A DNA stretch of 64,000 bases, from NCBI GenBank assembly GCA_012517475.1, contig JAAYUV010000062.1:62001-126000 (forward strand). The letters run 5' to 3'. The DNA comes from Peptococcaceae bacterium (GTDB taxonomy: Bacteria; Bacillota; Desulfitobacteriia; Desulfitobacteriales; Syntrophobotulaceae). The notes below the pieces were generated by a model, which worked only from the letters and a program-made list of their open reading frames with translations, was not told the origin of the DNA and made no database searches. The position numbers and the translations under genes were made by a program. Positions 9,162 to 17,240 of the stretch are shown piece after piece. Within the stretch, counting starts at the first letter, position 1, and each line of letters opens with the position of its first letter.

Positions 9162-9785
9162 GTGACGAATACATCCGTTCCATATGAATACATCCGATCA
9201 AAGTTGAAGGATTGTAATCCCGTAAACATATCCAATAAATCAGGTGCCTGCTATGACGGAGAAAAACAGGAACTTTATGTAAAGTTAATGGGAAAAAGGT
9301 ATATTGTCCAGTACCCTTCCGGATACGTATATCATGAGGATTACTCGGAAGTGGATCAGTTCGTCATGAAAACATTGATACTCAGGTACTTGATTAATGC
9401 GAAGGGGATGCCCGCTACCGGAAAAGAGATTAATTATAAAGATGTTCCGGGTGGACAGGTTTATTACAGGAACTTTCATGGCAGGTGTATTATGAGGCTG
9501 GCCAGGACGTTCGGGGGAAACATTCCTGCTTTTGAAGAGGCCATGGAAAAATTAAATGGAACCAAAAACGGTTATGGAGATATTAGTTACCGGTTTCAAT
9601 TCCTGAATAACATTTATATTACTTTCATTCTCTGGAAGGGAGACGATGAATTTCCCCCCAGCGCAAATATCTTGTTTGACGAGAATGTACCATATTATTT
9701 TGATGCTGAAGATTTGGCTGTAGTTGGTGACATTTCAATCGGCTGCCTTCGCAAACTTATTTCACCCATTGTTGACAAATTGTAA
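9162..9785 (+). CDS. DUF3786 domain protein
   Basis: A 207-residue protein of the DUF3786 family, whose biochemical function I do not know. The fold region is recognisable from VYHEDYSEVDQFVMKTLILRY..., IPAFEEAM and NIYITFILWKGDDEFPPSANILFD. It has no signal peptide or membrane helix, so it is probably cytoplasmic. It starts at a GTG 21 bases after the CooT-like gene and closes the acs operon, which suggests a role in corrinoid or Ni/CO metabolism (inference). Its last 29 bases overlap, tail to tail, the end of the corrinoid protein gene on the - strand. Confidence 0.75.
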   Translation: MTNTSVPYEYIRSKLKDCNPVNISNKSGACYDGEKQELYVKLMGKRYIVQYPSGYVYHEDYSEVDQFVMKTLILRYLINAKGMPATGKEINYKDVPGGQVYYRNFHGRCIMRLARTFGGNIPAFEEAMEKLNGTKNGYGDISYRFQFLNNIYITFILWKGDDEFPPSANILFDENVPYYFDAEDLAVVGDISIGCLRKLISPIVDKL

Positions 9786-10395
9786 TACCATCAGAAGCAT
9801 TGGTTGTAAAGGCATCGGCTCCAATATATGCGCAGGCTTCGGCAGAGACTGGATTTCCCCCTATGATTATTTTAAGATTTTCGCGTAATCCTGCATTACG
9901 AAGTGAGTCAACCGTTTTTTTCATAGATTCCAAGGCAATGGATAAAAGACCGCTCATTCCCACAATTTCAGGTCTTATTTCCCTCACTTTTGCAACAAAG
10001 GCATTTGGATTTTGATCGATACCCAAGTCATAGACTGCGAATCCGGCCGCCTCAGCCATGCTTCGGAAAATATTCTTGCCAATGTCATGTAAATCCCCTT
10101 CAACAGTCCCCAGTACTATTTTGGCAACTTTGTTCGGGTTACCCCCACCAATAATCGGCTTGAGAATCTCGATAGATTCAGTCAGTAATTCTCCGGCAAA
10201 TATCAAATCACCAACAAAGTATTCACCGCTTTGAAATAAGTTCCCTACAATAGTCATTCCTTCCTGACAGGCGTTAACGACTGCTTGCGCCTCTTCGTTC
10301 GTAGGCTTTTTTGCCACAAATTGGTTCAGTAATTCCAGTAACTTGTCTTCATCTAATTCTCCTATCGCGTCCGTCAATTTTTTCAAGTCAATCAC
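9757..10395 (-). CDS. Methyltransferase-associated corrinoid protein
   Basis: A 212-residue cobalamin-binding protein of the MtbC/MtmC/MttC-like family that shuttles methyl groups between a substrate-specific methyltransferase and a folate methyltransferase. It has an N-terminal helical B12-binding cap (about residues 1-80) and a Rossmann domain with the cobalt-ligand motif GDLHDIGKN (DxHxxG), then GMSGLLSIAL and IIGGNPVS. A GTG at 10395 is preceded by AAGGAGTG at ideal spacing, whereas the upstream ATG at 10413 is inside that site, so the GTG start is preferred. A plausible promoter (TTGTTA, 17 bases, TATTTT) lies on this strand near 10470-10500. No partner methyltransferase is nearby, so its substrate is unknown. 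Confidence 0.88.
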   Translation of the reverse strand: MIDLKKLTDAIGELDEDKLLELLNQFVAKKPTNEEAQAVVNACQEGMTIVGNLFQSGEYFVGDLIFAGELLTESIEILKPIIGGGNPNKVAKIVLGTVEGDLHDIGKNIFRSMAEAAGFAVYDLGIDQNPNAFVAKVREIRPEIVGMSGLLSIALESMKKTVDSLRNAGLRENLKIIIGGNPVSAEACAYIGADAFTTNASDGITICQQWVK

Positions 10396-10645
10396 TTTGA
10401 AACACTCCTTCATTGCAAAAAAATCAGTCCTTAACCGTGCGTATATGCGTATTGACCAAAAGAATAAAAAAATATAAATCTACAGCTTTATTAACAACTG
10501 TCCGGAAAAACTGTATTATATAACTATATTTAATTTTACAATTGCTCAAAGAGTTTTTACAATACAGAAAGTATTTCTCTTTTAAAATTAACTGAAAATT
10601 TGGAATCTCTAAAATGGCCGAAATTCTACTATGGGGGGTAGTGGT

Positions 10646-12364
10646 ATGACTGGTATAAATATAGAGTTCAAATTTGATATTTTTGATTCAATGTATAATG
10701 GAATTGTGGCAATTGATTCTCAAGGTATCATTATACTCTTTAACAAAGCGGCGGCCGAGATGATGGGCGTTAATCAAGAAGAAACCATCGGTCGGAAGGT
10801 TGAAGAAGTAATTCCTACCACCGGACTTCTGGAGGTCATGAGAACGGGAAAAAAGGAGAACAACCAAAAAATGCTTTTTGGGAACCGTGTGGTTATTTCT
10901 AACCGCAGTCCTATCTTCAAAGACGGTGGGATCGTAGGGGCTGTGGGAATTTTTCAGGACATATCCGATTTTGAAGCTTTATCTCACGAACTGGGTACCG
11001 TTAAAGAAATTAACCACAACCTGGATGCGGTCATTGAATCCGTTGCCGATGGTATTGTAGTGGCAAATTCAAGCGGAATTATCTTAAGGGCCAACGGCGC
11101 TTACCAACGGATGACGGGCATTGTCGAAAGGGAATTTGTGGGAAAACACGTCAGGGAACTTTTAAAACAGGGATATATGAACAAGTCAGTTACAGAAATG
11201 GTTGTTGAACGGAGATCGCGGGTGAATGTCGTAGATATCCGAAACGGAAAAGAACTCCTTATGACGGGAACCCCGTTATTTAATGAAGCAGGAGAAGTTG
11301 TCAGAGTCGTTACTGTGATTCGGGATGTAACGGAGCTTACAGAGCTTAAGAAGAAGCTCAAACAGGCTGAGGTTGCCAAAGACCGCTATTTAAATGAGCT
11401 GGAACATTTTCGTTCCCAAAATTCCTTTAAAAAAATTATCACCAAAAACCTGGATATGCAGAAAAAAATTGAAATGGCTTTTCATGTAGCCCGTGTCGAT
11501 TCCAATGTCCTTATTTTAGGGGAGTCAGGGGTAGGTAAGGAGCTGATTGCACAGCTTATCCACAGGGCAAGCCATCGCTCCGATAAGCCCTTTATTAAAA
11601 TAAACTGCGGAGCAATTCCGGCTAACCTTCTGGAGTCTGAGATGTTTGGTTATGAACCGGGGTCATTTACAGGTGCTCTTCGGGAAGGAAAAAAAGGGTT
11701 ATTCGAACTCGCAGACGGGGGAACTTTGCTTCTTGATGAGGTGGGAGAACTGCCGCTTGAACATCAGGTTAAAGTGTTACGCGCAATCCAGGATAAAGAA
11801 ATCCTTCGGGTTGGGGGGAAAAAGGCGATTAGCCTGGACGTTCGGATTATCGCAGCAACAAACAGGGATTTAGAAGAAATGGTTCATAATAAAACTTTCA
11901 GAGAGGATCTCTATTACCGGCTGAATGTAGTTCCGATTGTTATTCCTCCATTACGAAAACGTAAGGAGGATATCATTCCGATGACAATAGAATTTCTGGC
12001 TAAGTTTAACACTTCATATGGATACCAAAAATGGATTCATCCTGAAGTAATGGAATCTTTCCTGAAGTATGATTGGCCTGGAAACGTAAGGGAACTTGAA
12101 AATACGATAGAAAGAATGGTCGTTACCAGTAAGGATGATTGTATAACGTCGGATGCAATTACGGAGATTGCCGCATTGCCGTGTAACTCGAATAAAAGTG
12201 AACTGGCATCACTCAAGTCGTATTTGGAAAACGAAGAAAGCCGTTTGCTGGAAGAAGCGTACAGGACCATGGGAAGCACAAGGAAGGCGGCTGCAATGTT
12301 AAAAATGAGCCAATCGAGCCTCGTGAAAAAAATGAAGAAATATGGTATTGAAATAAACGGTTAA
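10646..12364 (+). CDS. Sigma-54-dependent transcriptional activator (PAS-PAS-AAA-HTH)
   Basis: An enhancer-binding activator of sigma-54 RNA polymerase, 572 residues from the preferred ATG (GGGGGG eight bases upstream; an ATG at 10631 lies before that site). Order: two PAS sensor domains (about 10-110 and 125-230), a coiled linker (ELKKKLKQAEVAKDRYLNEL), the AAA+ domain with Walker A GESGVGKE and Walker B GGTLLLDEVGEL, and a C-terminal Fis-type HTH (RKAAAMLKMSQSSLVKKMKKYG). The sigma-54 contact loop reads GSFTGA instead of the commoner GAFTGA. It probably controls the two sigma-54 promoters downstream, which share GATTC-N6-GAATC sites. The PAS ligand is unknown. Confidence 0.9.
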   Translation: MTGINIEFKFDIFDSMYNGIVAIDSQGIIILFNKAAAEMMGVNQEETIGRKVEEVIPTTGLLEVMRTGKKENNQKMLFGNRVVISNRSPIFKDGGIVGAVGIFQDISDFEALSHELGTVKEINHNLDAVIESVADGIVVANSSGIILRANGAYQRMTGIVEREFVGKHVRELLKQGYMNKSVTEMVVERRSRVNVVDIRNGKELLMTGTPLFNEAGEVVRVVTVIRDVTELTELKKKLKQAEVAKDRYLNELEHFRSQNSFKKIITKNLDMQKKIEMAFHVARVDSNVLILGESGVGKELIAQLIHRASHRSDKPFIKINCGAIPANLLESEMFGYEPGSFTGALREGKKGLFELADGGTLLLDEVGELPLEHQVKVLRAIQDKEILRVGGKKAISLDVRIIAATNRDLEEMVHNKTFREDLYYRLNVVPIVIPPLRKRKEDIIPMTIEFLAKFNTSYGYQKWIHPEVMESFLKYDWPGNVRELENTIERMVVTSKDDCITSDAITEIAALPCNSNKSELASLKSYLENEESRLLEEAYRTMGSTRKAAAMLKMSQSSLVKKMKKYGIEING

Positions 12365-12388
12365 ATAAAATCAAACCTATTTTAAGAA

Positions 12389-12416
12389 ATACCCCCAAGT
12401 CTTTGCCTGGGGGTAT
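12389..12416 (+). terminator. Hairpin after the activator gene
   Basis: A 9-bp perfect stem (ATACCCCCA/TGGGGGTAT) with a 10-base loop starts 25 bases after the activator stop codon. The following T tract is poor (GTTCATTG), so it is a weak intrinsic terminator or an mRNA 3'-end stabiliser. Confidence 0.5.
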
Positions 12417-12428
12417 GTTCATTGTACA

Positions 12429-12601
12429 GATTAAGAATTGAATCTGGTGAACACGATTTGAATCAAATAAAAAAATAAGGTAGAATCTATTTTTTTTCGA
12501 AAGTGGCGAGATTCAAGAGATCATAAAAGATTCAAAGAAGAATCAATGTTTTACTGAAAAGCACAAATATTCAGACTTTAATAGTTGGCATGGAAATTGC
12601 T
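12429..12601 (+). promoter_or_regulatory. Sigma-54 promoter with upstream activator sites for the transporter gene
   Basis: TTGGCATGGAAATTGCT at 12585-12601 has the invariant GG (12587-12588) and GC (12599-12600) separated by exactly 10 bases, the hallmark of a -24/-12 sigma-54 promoter. Upstream lie a perfect palindrome GATTC-N6-GAATC at 12529-12544, ending 43 bases before the -24 GG, and a one-mismatch copy (GATTA-N6-GAATC) at 12429-12444, exactly 100 bases earlier. The same arrangement precedes the activator gene at 14678. The palindrome is the likely binding site of the sigma-54 activator encoded at 10646 (inference). Confidence 0.8.
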
Positions 12602-12933
12602 GTAATGTATAGATGTATATATATATATATATATATTGGAGATAAGTTTTGGGGTACGACAAATTTATTGAAAAGGGGGAGAAAAAGACTACTTTTTTGT
12701 AGGGTGCATAAAGCTTGTTTAATCAATACAATCAACCCCGGTATTAAATCAAGCGTTGCCATTTGATTTTATTTTCCTATTGGAGCCACCTCCTCCACAG
12801 AGCCCATGCTGATTACTATGGCAAAATGTATTCCATGCAAAAAGTTAGATCATTGGAATTTCATCGAACAGTATTTTTAGAAGCAAAGAAAGAGAATTTA
12901 CTCAAGATTCTTATTTAGAAAGGGGAACTTGAA
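12602..12933 (+). other. Long 5' untranslated region of the transporter gene
   Basis: About 320 bases separate the predicted sigma-54 start point (near 12612) from the GTG of the MFS gene. The stretch begins with an uninterrupted TA-dinucleotide run (12616-12636) and holds a CCACCTCCTCC tract near 12786-12796 that resembles the 16S rRNA anti-Shine-Dalgarno end. I found no convincing coding frame or known riboswitch. Confidence 0.45.
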
Positions 12934-14286
12934 GTGTCTGCAACTTATAACATTCCAGCCAGGTTGGAAAGACTGCCTTTGACATCTTTCCAACGAAAAA
13001 TATTTTTCATCATTGCTACTGCATGGTTTTTTGATTCGATGGATCTTGGAATGCTCACATTTGTACTTGGTTCAATTAAAACGGATTTCCATCTCACCAA
13101 TGTGCAAGCCGGATTATTGTCCAGTGCCAGTTTCTTGGGAATGTTTTTTGGCGCCGGGACAGCAGGGATGTTGGCAGATCGATTTGGCCGGAAGATTGTC
13201 TTCCAGACAAGTATGATTCTTTGGGGAGCAGCTAGTATCCTTTGCTCTTTTGCCACCTCGGTCGAAATGTTGGCGATCTTCCGTATTATCTTAGGTTTTG
13301 GCATGGGCATGGAATTCCCAATCGGTCAGTCTCTGGTATCGGAATTTATTCCTGCTCAGCATCGCGGACGCTATATTGCGCTTCTGGAGGGATTTTTCCC
13401 GTTAGGATTTATCGGAGCAGGCCTCTTGTCTTATCTTATTCTTCCTATCGGCGGTTGGCGCATGGTCTTCATTTGCGAAGGCATCCCTGCAATTTTCGTT
13501 TTAATTATCCGTAGAATTGTTCCCGAGTCCCCACGCTGGTTGGATGACGTTGGCAAACATGAAGAAGCAAACCGTGTTATGACAATGTTTGAAGAAAATG
13601 TACAAAAAGCTTATGGCAAGGAATTGCCGCCCGTAAAAGACAATATTATTGCTCCCAGCCATGAAAAACGGACATTTGTATCGGCTTTTCTTGATCTCTG
13701 GGCTCCCGGGTATAAAAAACGTACAACAATGGTTTGGATCTGGTGGTTTTTTGCTCTGCTCGGCTATTATGGACTGACAACATGGCTCGGAGCATTCCTG
13801 CAGCAAGCCGGTTATTCCGTAACCAAATCTGTATTCTATACTTTGCTTATCTCGCTGGCTGGTGTGCCGGGATTCTTTACGGCCGCTTATCTGGTTGAAA
13901 AAATAGGGCGTAAACCTTCAGTAATAATTGTATTGATCGGATGCGCGATTTCCACTTATTTCTATGGCACCGCCTGGAGTTTGACTTCCCTCATTGGATT
14001 CGGCTTATGTATGCAGTACTTCCTCTTCGGTATGTGGTCAACAATGTATGCCTATACCCCTGAACTTTATCCGACAAGGTCCAGGGCAACCGGTTCCGGA
14101 TTTGCCTCTTCCCTGGGACGTTTTGGATCATTGTTAGGGCCGTATATCGTAGCTCTGGTTTTGCCTACGGCAGGAAACTCAGGCGTATTTGCTCTGGGAG
14201 CAGGCTGCTTTATCGTTGCGGCAATCACCGTAGGAATTCTTGGTGTTGAAACCAAAGGAAAAGTACTGGAAGATATTTCTGTCTAA
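12934..14286 (+). CDS. Major facilitator superfamily transporter
   Basis: A 450-residue 12-helix MFS permease of the acid/sugar-porter-like type, probably an inner-membrane proton-coupled importer. The helix 2-3 signature MLADRFGRK is present, with its echo LVEKIGRKPS in the second half and PESPRWL after helix 6. The GTG start is preceded by AAAGGGGA. It is flanked by corrinoid methyl-transfer genes and is driven by a sigma-54 promoter shared in design with the activator gene. It may therefore import a methylated growth substrate such as a methoxylated aromatic acid or a methylamine; this is inference from context only. Confidence 0.85.
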   Translation: MSATYNIPARLERLPLTSFQRKIFFIIATAWFFDSMDLGMLTFVLGSIKTDFHLTNVQAGLLSSASFLGMFFGAGTAGMLADRFGRKIVFQTSMILWGAASILCSFATSVEMLAIFRIILGFGMGMEFPIGQSLVSEFIPAQHRGRYIALLEGFFPLGFIGAGLLSYLILPIGGWRMVFICEGIPAIFVLIIRRIVPESPRWLDDVGKHEEANRVMTMFEENVQKAYGKELPPVKDNIIAPSHEKRTFVSAFLDLWAPGYKKRTTMVWIWWFFALLGYYGLTTWLGAFLQQAGYSVTKSVFYTLLISLAGVPGFFTAAYLVEKIGRKPSVIIVLIGCAISTYFYGTAWSLTSLIGFGLCMQYFLFGMWSTMYAYTPELYPTRSRATGSGFASSLGRFGSLLGPYIVALVLPTAGNSGVFALGAGCFIVAAITVGILGVETKGKVLEDISV

Positions 14287-14335
14287 GTGGAAAAAAATAC
14301 TTAATCTTAACCTCCCCTCAATTATTTTATATATA

Positions 14336-14367
14336 GATACCCCTGGAATCCCAGGGGTATCTTGTTT
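14336..14367 (+). terminator. Intrinsic terminator of the MFS gene
   Basis: A perfect 11-bp stem (GATACCCCTGG/CCAGGGGTATC) with a four-base loop is followed by TTGTTT, 50 bases after the MFS stop codon. It separates the transporter from the next sigma-54 transcription unit. Confidence 0.8.
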
Positions 14368-14424
14368 GAATGAAGTTAAGCGGGCTAATTTACTCTTTTG
14401 TTTGATTCAAGTTGGGATATATTT

Positions 14425-14588
14425 GATTCTAATTCAAATCATGTGATTGTATATAGAATCAATCAATAGGAATAGATTTATTAACGAGATAAAAGTTTCA
14501 AAGAAAATATAAAGATTCGAAAAAGAATCAGGTGGTGTATGAACATACCCAAAAGCAACAATTTTTTTGTTGGCATCAAATTTGCTTT
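14425..14588 (+). promoter_or_regulatory. Sigma-54 promoter with three upstream activator sites for the second corrinoid activator
   Basis: TTGGCATCAAATTTGCTTT (14570-14588) has GG at 14572-14573 and GC at 14584-14585 with 10 bases between. Upstream are GATTC-N6-AAATC (14425-14440), GATTG-N6-GAATC (14445-14460), 20 bases apart, and the perfect GATTC-N6-GAATC (14514-14529), whose end lies 43 bases before the -24 GG, the same distance as at the transporter promoter. Two promoters with the same layout argue for one regulon. Confidence 0.8.
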
Positions 14589-14677
14589 ATATAATCAAAA
14601 GAGGAATAAACCTGCTATACTTTTGTATTGATTTGTGCCGATTCCACCGAAAGGGCAAAAGGGTGATTGAAAGATTT

Positions 14678-16465
14678 ATGGTAAGTAAGTATAAGGTAAC
14701 TTTTCTTCCTGAAGGGATAGAAGCAAATATACCGGAAGGTACCAGTCTGATGCAGGCGGCAGCTGACGCAGGCATTCAAATGGAAGGTCCTTGCGGTGGC
14801 AAAGGAACATGCGGCAAATGCCGCGTATTGATCAAGGAGGAAAAAACCGAAAAACCTGTTCTTGCCTGCAAAACCCTTGTTCAAGAAGATATGACTGTAA
14901 TTATTCCGCTCAGTGAAGTTACCCTTCTTCGCAAAGGTGAGAATGATACCCATGATTTGGGCATTCGTATCATGCCTGGAATTTGGAAAAAATCCTTAAC
15001 AGTCGCCGAACCGGAACTTCGCACTCAAAAATCGGATCTGACCCGTTTATATGAGGCATTCGGTCAAGTTCTTCCTCTCACCTATACTGCACTGAAAAGC
15101 TTACCGCAGGTACTTCGTCCAGGTAGGAATCCTGTTACGGCAGTTTATACAGACGACCAGATTCTTTCCCTGGAAGAAGGAAATACCGAGAACCAATTAT
15201 TCGGATTAGCCGTAGATATTGGAACAACTACAGTTGTTGCAGCTTTAATGGATCTGATAACCGGAAATGTTCTGGGGGTAGCTTCAACCACAAACTCTCA
15301 AAATATTTTTGGATCGGATGTAGTTTCCCGTATCGAACATGTAATCAATAACCCGCAGGGTCTTGAGCAGTTGCAGTGGCGTTCTGTTCAAGTTGTAAAC
15401 ACTTTGATTGATGAGCTATGCAGTAAAGCTGATATTTTACCCGTTAACATTTATAGGGTGACCATAGCAGGAAATACAACCATGGAACATCTTTTTCTGG
15501 GGATTGATCCCCGGAACCTTGCCCCGGCGCCTTTCATTCCGGTAATGACACATCCGATTGAACTCGAAGCGCGTGAAATAGGGCTGCAAATCAATTCTCA
15601 CGGCAGGATCCACTTAATTCCTAATATTGCCGGATACGTTGGAGGGGATACTACCTCAGTTATACTGGCAACGCAAGTTTATGATAAACCGGGAATTTAT
15701 CTGGTAATCGACATTGGAACCAATGGTGAGGTGGTCCTGTCGGTGGACGGGAAAATGCATGCTTGTTCTACTGCTGCAGGACCGGCTTTTGAAGGTGCTC
15801 ACATTAAGCATGGCATGAGAGCCGCGCCGGGAGCCATCGAGGGTGTAGTATTTAATGGGGATATCTTTTTAAAGGTTATCGGAAACATTTCCCCTTCCGG
15901 GATTTGTGGTTCAGGGCTTCTCCAGGCTGTTCAGGTTATGCTGTTAATCGGAGTCGTGACACCAAGCGGAAAACTCATAACCAGGAAAGAAGGGGAGAAC
16001 ATGTGTCTTTCTCCATCTGTTCTTGAACGTCTTGGGTCGGATAAAAACGGGAACTATTTTATTCTCTCGTATCCTGAAAACAACCGGGAGGCTGTAGTAA
16101 TTACTCAAAATGATGTTCGGGAACTGCAACTTGCCAAGGGCGCAATTCGTACCGGAATTGAAGTTTTATTTAAGGAAGCGGGAATAACTGCAAGTGACGT
16201 TAATCAGGTACTGCTGGCAGGTGCTTTTGGGAATTACCTTGATAAGGAAAGTGCTGTCTTTCTCGGTTTGATACCTGACATCCCATCCGAGCGTATCAAG
16301 TCAATAGGAAATGCTGCCGGAACCGGAGCCCGAATGGCTTTGATTTCTGATCCGCTTTTAAGAAGTGCTTCCGTCATTTCGAAGAACGTAAAGCATATCG
16401 AGTTATCAGGACGCCAGGATTTTTATGAAATGTTTATCAGGTACATGGGTTTCGATCAAACATGA
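14678..16465 (+). CDS. Corrinoid-activating [2Fe-2S]/ASKHA ATPase (methyltransferase activation protein)
   Basis: A second RACo/RamA-like reductive activator of corrinoid proteins, 595 residues. The [2Fe-2S] ligands are C39, C45, C48 and C64 (GPCGGKGTCGKC...LAC), and the ASKHA ATPase domain begins near LAVDIGTTTVVAALMD. Because the sigma-54 promoter lies at 14570-14588, longer versions starting near 14567 cannot be made from it. The ATG at 14678 gives the family-typical MVSKYKVTFLPEG, with a GTG at 14663 as the alternative. Its sigma-54 control and separation from the acs operon suggest that it serves the corrinoid protein at 9757-10395 rather than AcsCD (inference). Confidence 0.87.
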   Translation: MVSKYKVTFLPEGIEANIPEGTSLMQAAADAGIQMEGPCGGKGTCGKCRVLIKEEKTEKPVLACKTLVQEDMTVIIPLSEVTLLRKGENDTHDLGIRIMPGIWKKSLTVAEPELRTQKSDLTRLYEAFGQVLPLTYTALKSLPQVLRPGRNPVTAVYTDDQILSLEEGNTENQLFGLAVDIGTTTVVAALMDLITGNVLGVASTTNSQNIFGSDVVSRIEHVINNPQGLEQLQWRSVQVVNTLIDELCSKADILPVNIYRVTIAGNTTMEHLFLGIDPRNLAPAPFIPVMTHPIELEAREIGLQINSHGRIHLIPNIAGYVGGDTTSVILATQVYDKPGIYLVIDIGTNGEVVLSVDGKMHACSTAAGPAFEGAHIKHGMRAAPGAIEGVVFNGDIFLKVIGNISPSGICGSGLLQAVQVMLLIGVVTPSGKLITRKEGENMCLSPSVLERLGSDKNGNYFILSYPENNREAVVITQNDVRELQLAKGAIRTGIEVLFKEAGITASDVNQVLLAGAFGNYLDKESAVFLGLIPDIPSERIKSIGNAAGTGARMALISDPLLRSASVISKNVKHIELSGRQDFYEMFIRYMGFDQT

Positions 16466-16609
16466 ACTTTAGAAATTGTAACTTTGCCGAAAAAGATTTT
16501 TTGAAAATGTAGCATGAGCTAACGAAAATCTACTTATATATTGGTATGCTTTGTTATAAAAGGGGGGGCGTAAGAAAAATTGCTGTTGGGTATGATAATA
16601 GTCAACTGT

Positions 16610-16652
16610 TTAGTGACTAATTAGTGACTAAGAATGGTCTTTGTGTTATAAT
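16610..16652 (+). promoter_or_regulatory. Promoter with tandem palindromic operator upstream of riboswitch 1
   Basis: Two adjacent exact copies of the 11-bp palindrome TTAGTGACTAA occupy 16610-16631. Sixteen bases downstream is an extended -10 element, TGTTATAAT (TATAAT at 16647-16652), so the palindromes overlap the -35 position. This looks like a repressor operator for the cobalamin leader transcript; the regulator is not identifiable. Confidence 0.55.
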
Positions 16653-16659
16653 GTAAATA

Positions 16660-16805
16660 CTTAGGTTGCTTTGCATTAATAGGGAAACAGGTGAGAATCC
16701 TGTACGGTCCCGCCGCTGTAAGGTGGAGCAGAATTCAAACATGCCACTGTTCGCAATGGGAAGGCTGAATTCGCGATGAAACCAAGTCGGAAGACCTGCC
16801 TAAGT
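16660..16805 (+). ncRNA. Cobalamin riboswitch 1
   Basis: A cobalamin (B12) aptamer. Conserved blocks are visible in order: AGGGAAACAGGTGAGAATCC (16681), GGTCCCGCCGCTGTAA (16706), GCCACTG (16743), AATGGGAAGG (16755) and the B12 box AAGTCGGAAGACCTGCC (16784-16800). A strong terminator 93 bases downstream gives a transcriptional off-switch. No gene of more than a few codons lies between it and the second aptamer, so its output is read-through into riboswitch 2 and cbiM. Confidence 0.9.
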
Positions 16806-16897
16806 CCAATCCACACTGTTTTCACGGAGTATGAAAGGTGTTACATACATGAATTTTGAAGAGTGGCCTTAACTGGTTATTCTTGGATTTTGATGTG

Positions 16898-16935
16898 TAA
16901 CCTCTTCTAACCGCCGGTTAAAAGAGGTTATTTTT
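16898..16935 (+). terminator. Riboswitch 1 expression-platform terminator
   Basis: A stem of TAACCTCTT/AAGAGGTTA (9 bp), one mismatch, then TAACC/GGTTA around a GCC loop, is followed by five T's. It is the likely B12-controlled terminator of riboswitch 1. Confidence 0.85.
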
Positions 16936-17084
16936 ATCAAACAGTATGGAATTATCTTTCGTGGATGGTTTGTTTTTGTACCCTTCCACTATTTTTTTTG
17001 AGGTGAACAAATCGGTCAGTTTGAATTTTAAAAAATTAAGGGATATACACTAAATTTAAGCAATAAAATAGGTGACGATAAGGA

Positions 17085-17240
17085 TAGATTATTTCCTTAT
17101 CGTAAAAAGGGAAGTTGGGTAAAAAGCCCGCGCGGTCCCGCCGCTGTAAATGTGGAGTCCTCCTGAAAATACCACTGGTAGCCCGGGAAGGTTGGGAGGG
17201 TGATGATGCATGAGCCAGAAAACCTGCCTGTTTTATCACC
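17085..17240 (+). ncRNA. Cobalamin riboswitch 2, leader of cbiM
   Basis: A second cobalamin aptamer about 400 bases after the first. The core blocks are GGGAAGTTGGGTAAAAAGCCC (17109), GGTCCCGCCGCTGTAA (17134), ACCACTGG (17171), CGGGAAGG (17184) and AGCCAGAAAACCTGCC (17213-17228). No clear T-tract terminator follows, so it may act on translation of cbiM or of the tiny frame at 17275 (inference). Two B12 aptamers in series in front of one operon suggest two-input or sharpened control. Confidence 0.9.

Noticed and set aside
14567-14677. Upstream extension of the second corrinoid activator gene
   Set aside because: The extended frame starts before the sigma-54 promoter at 14570-14588 and would not be on the transcript.
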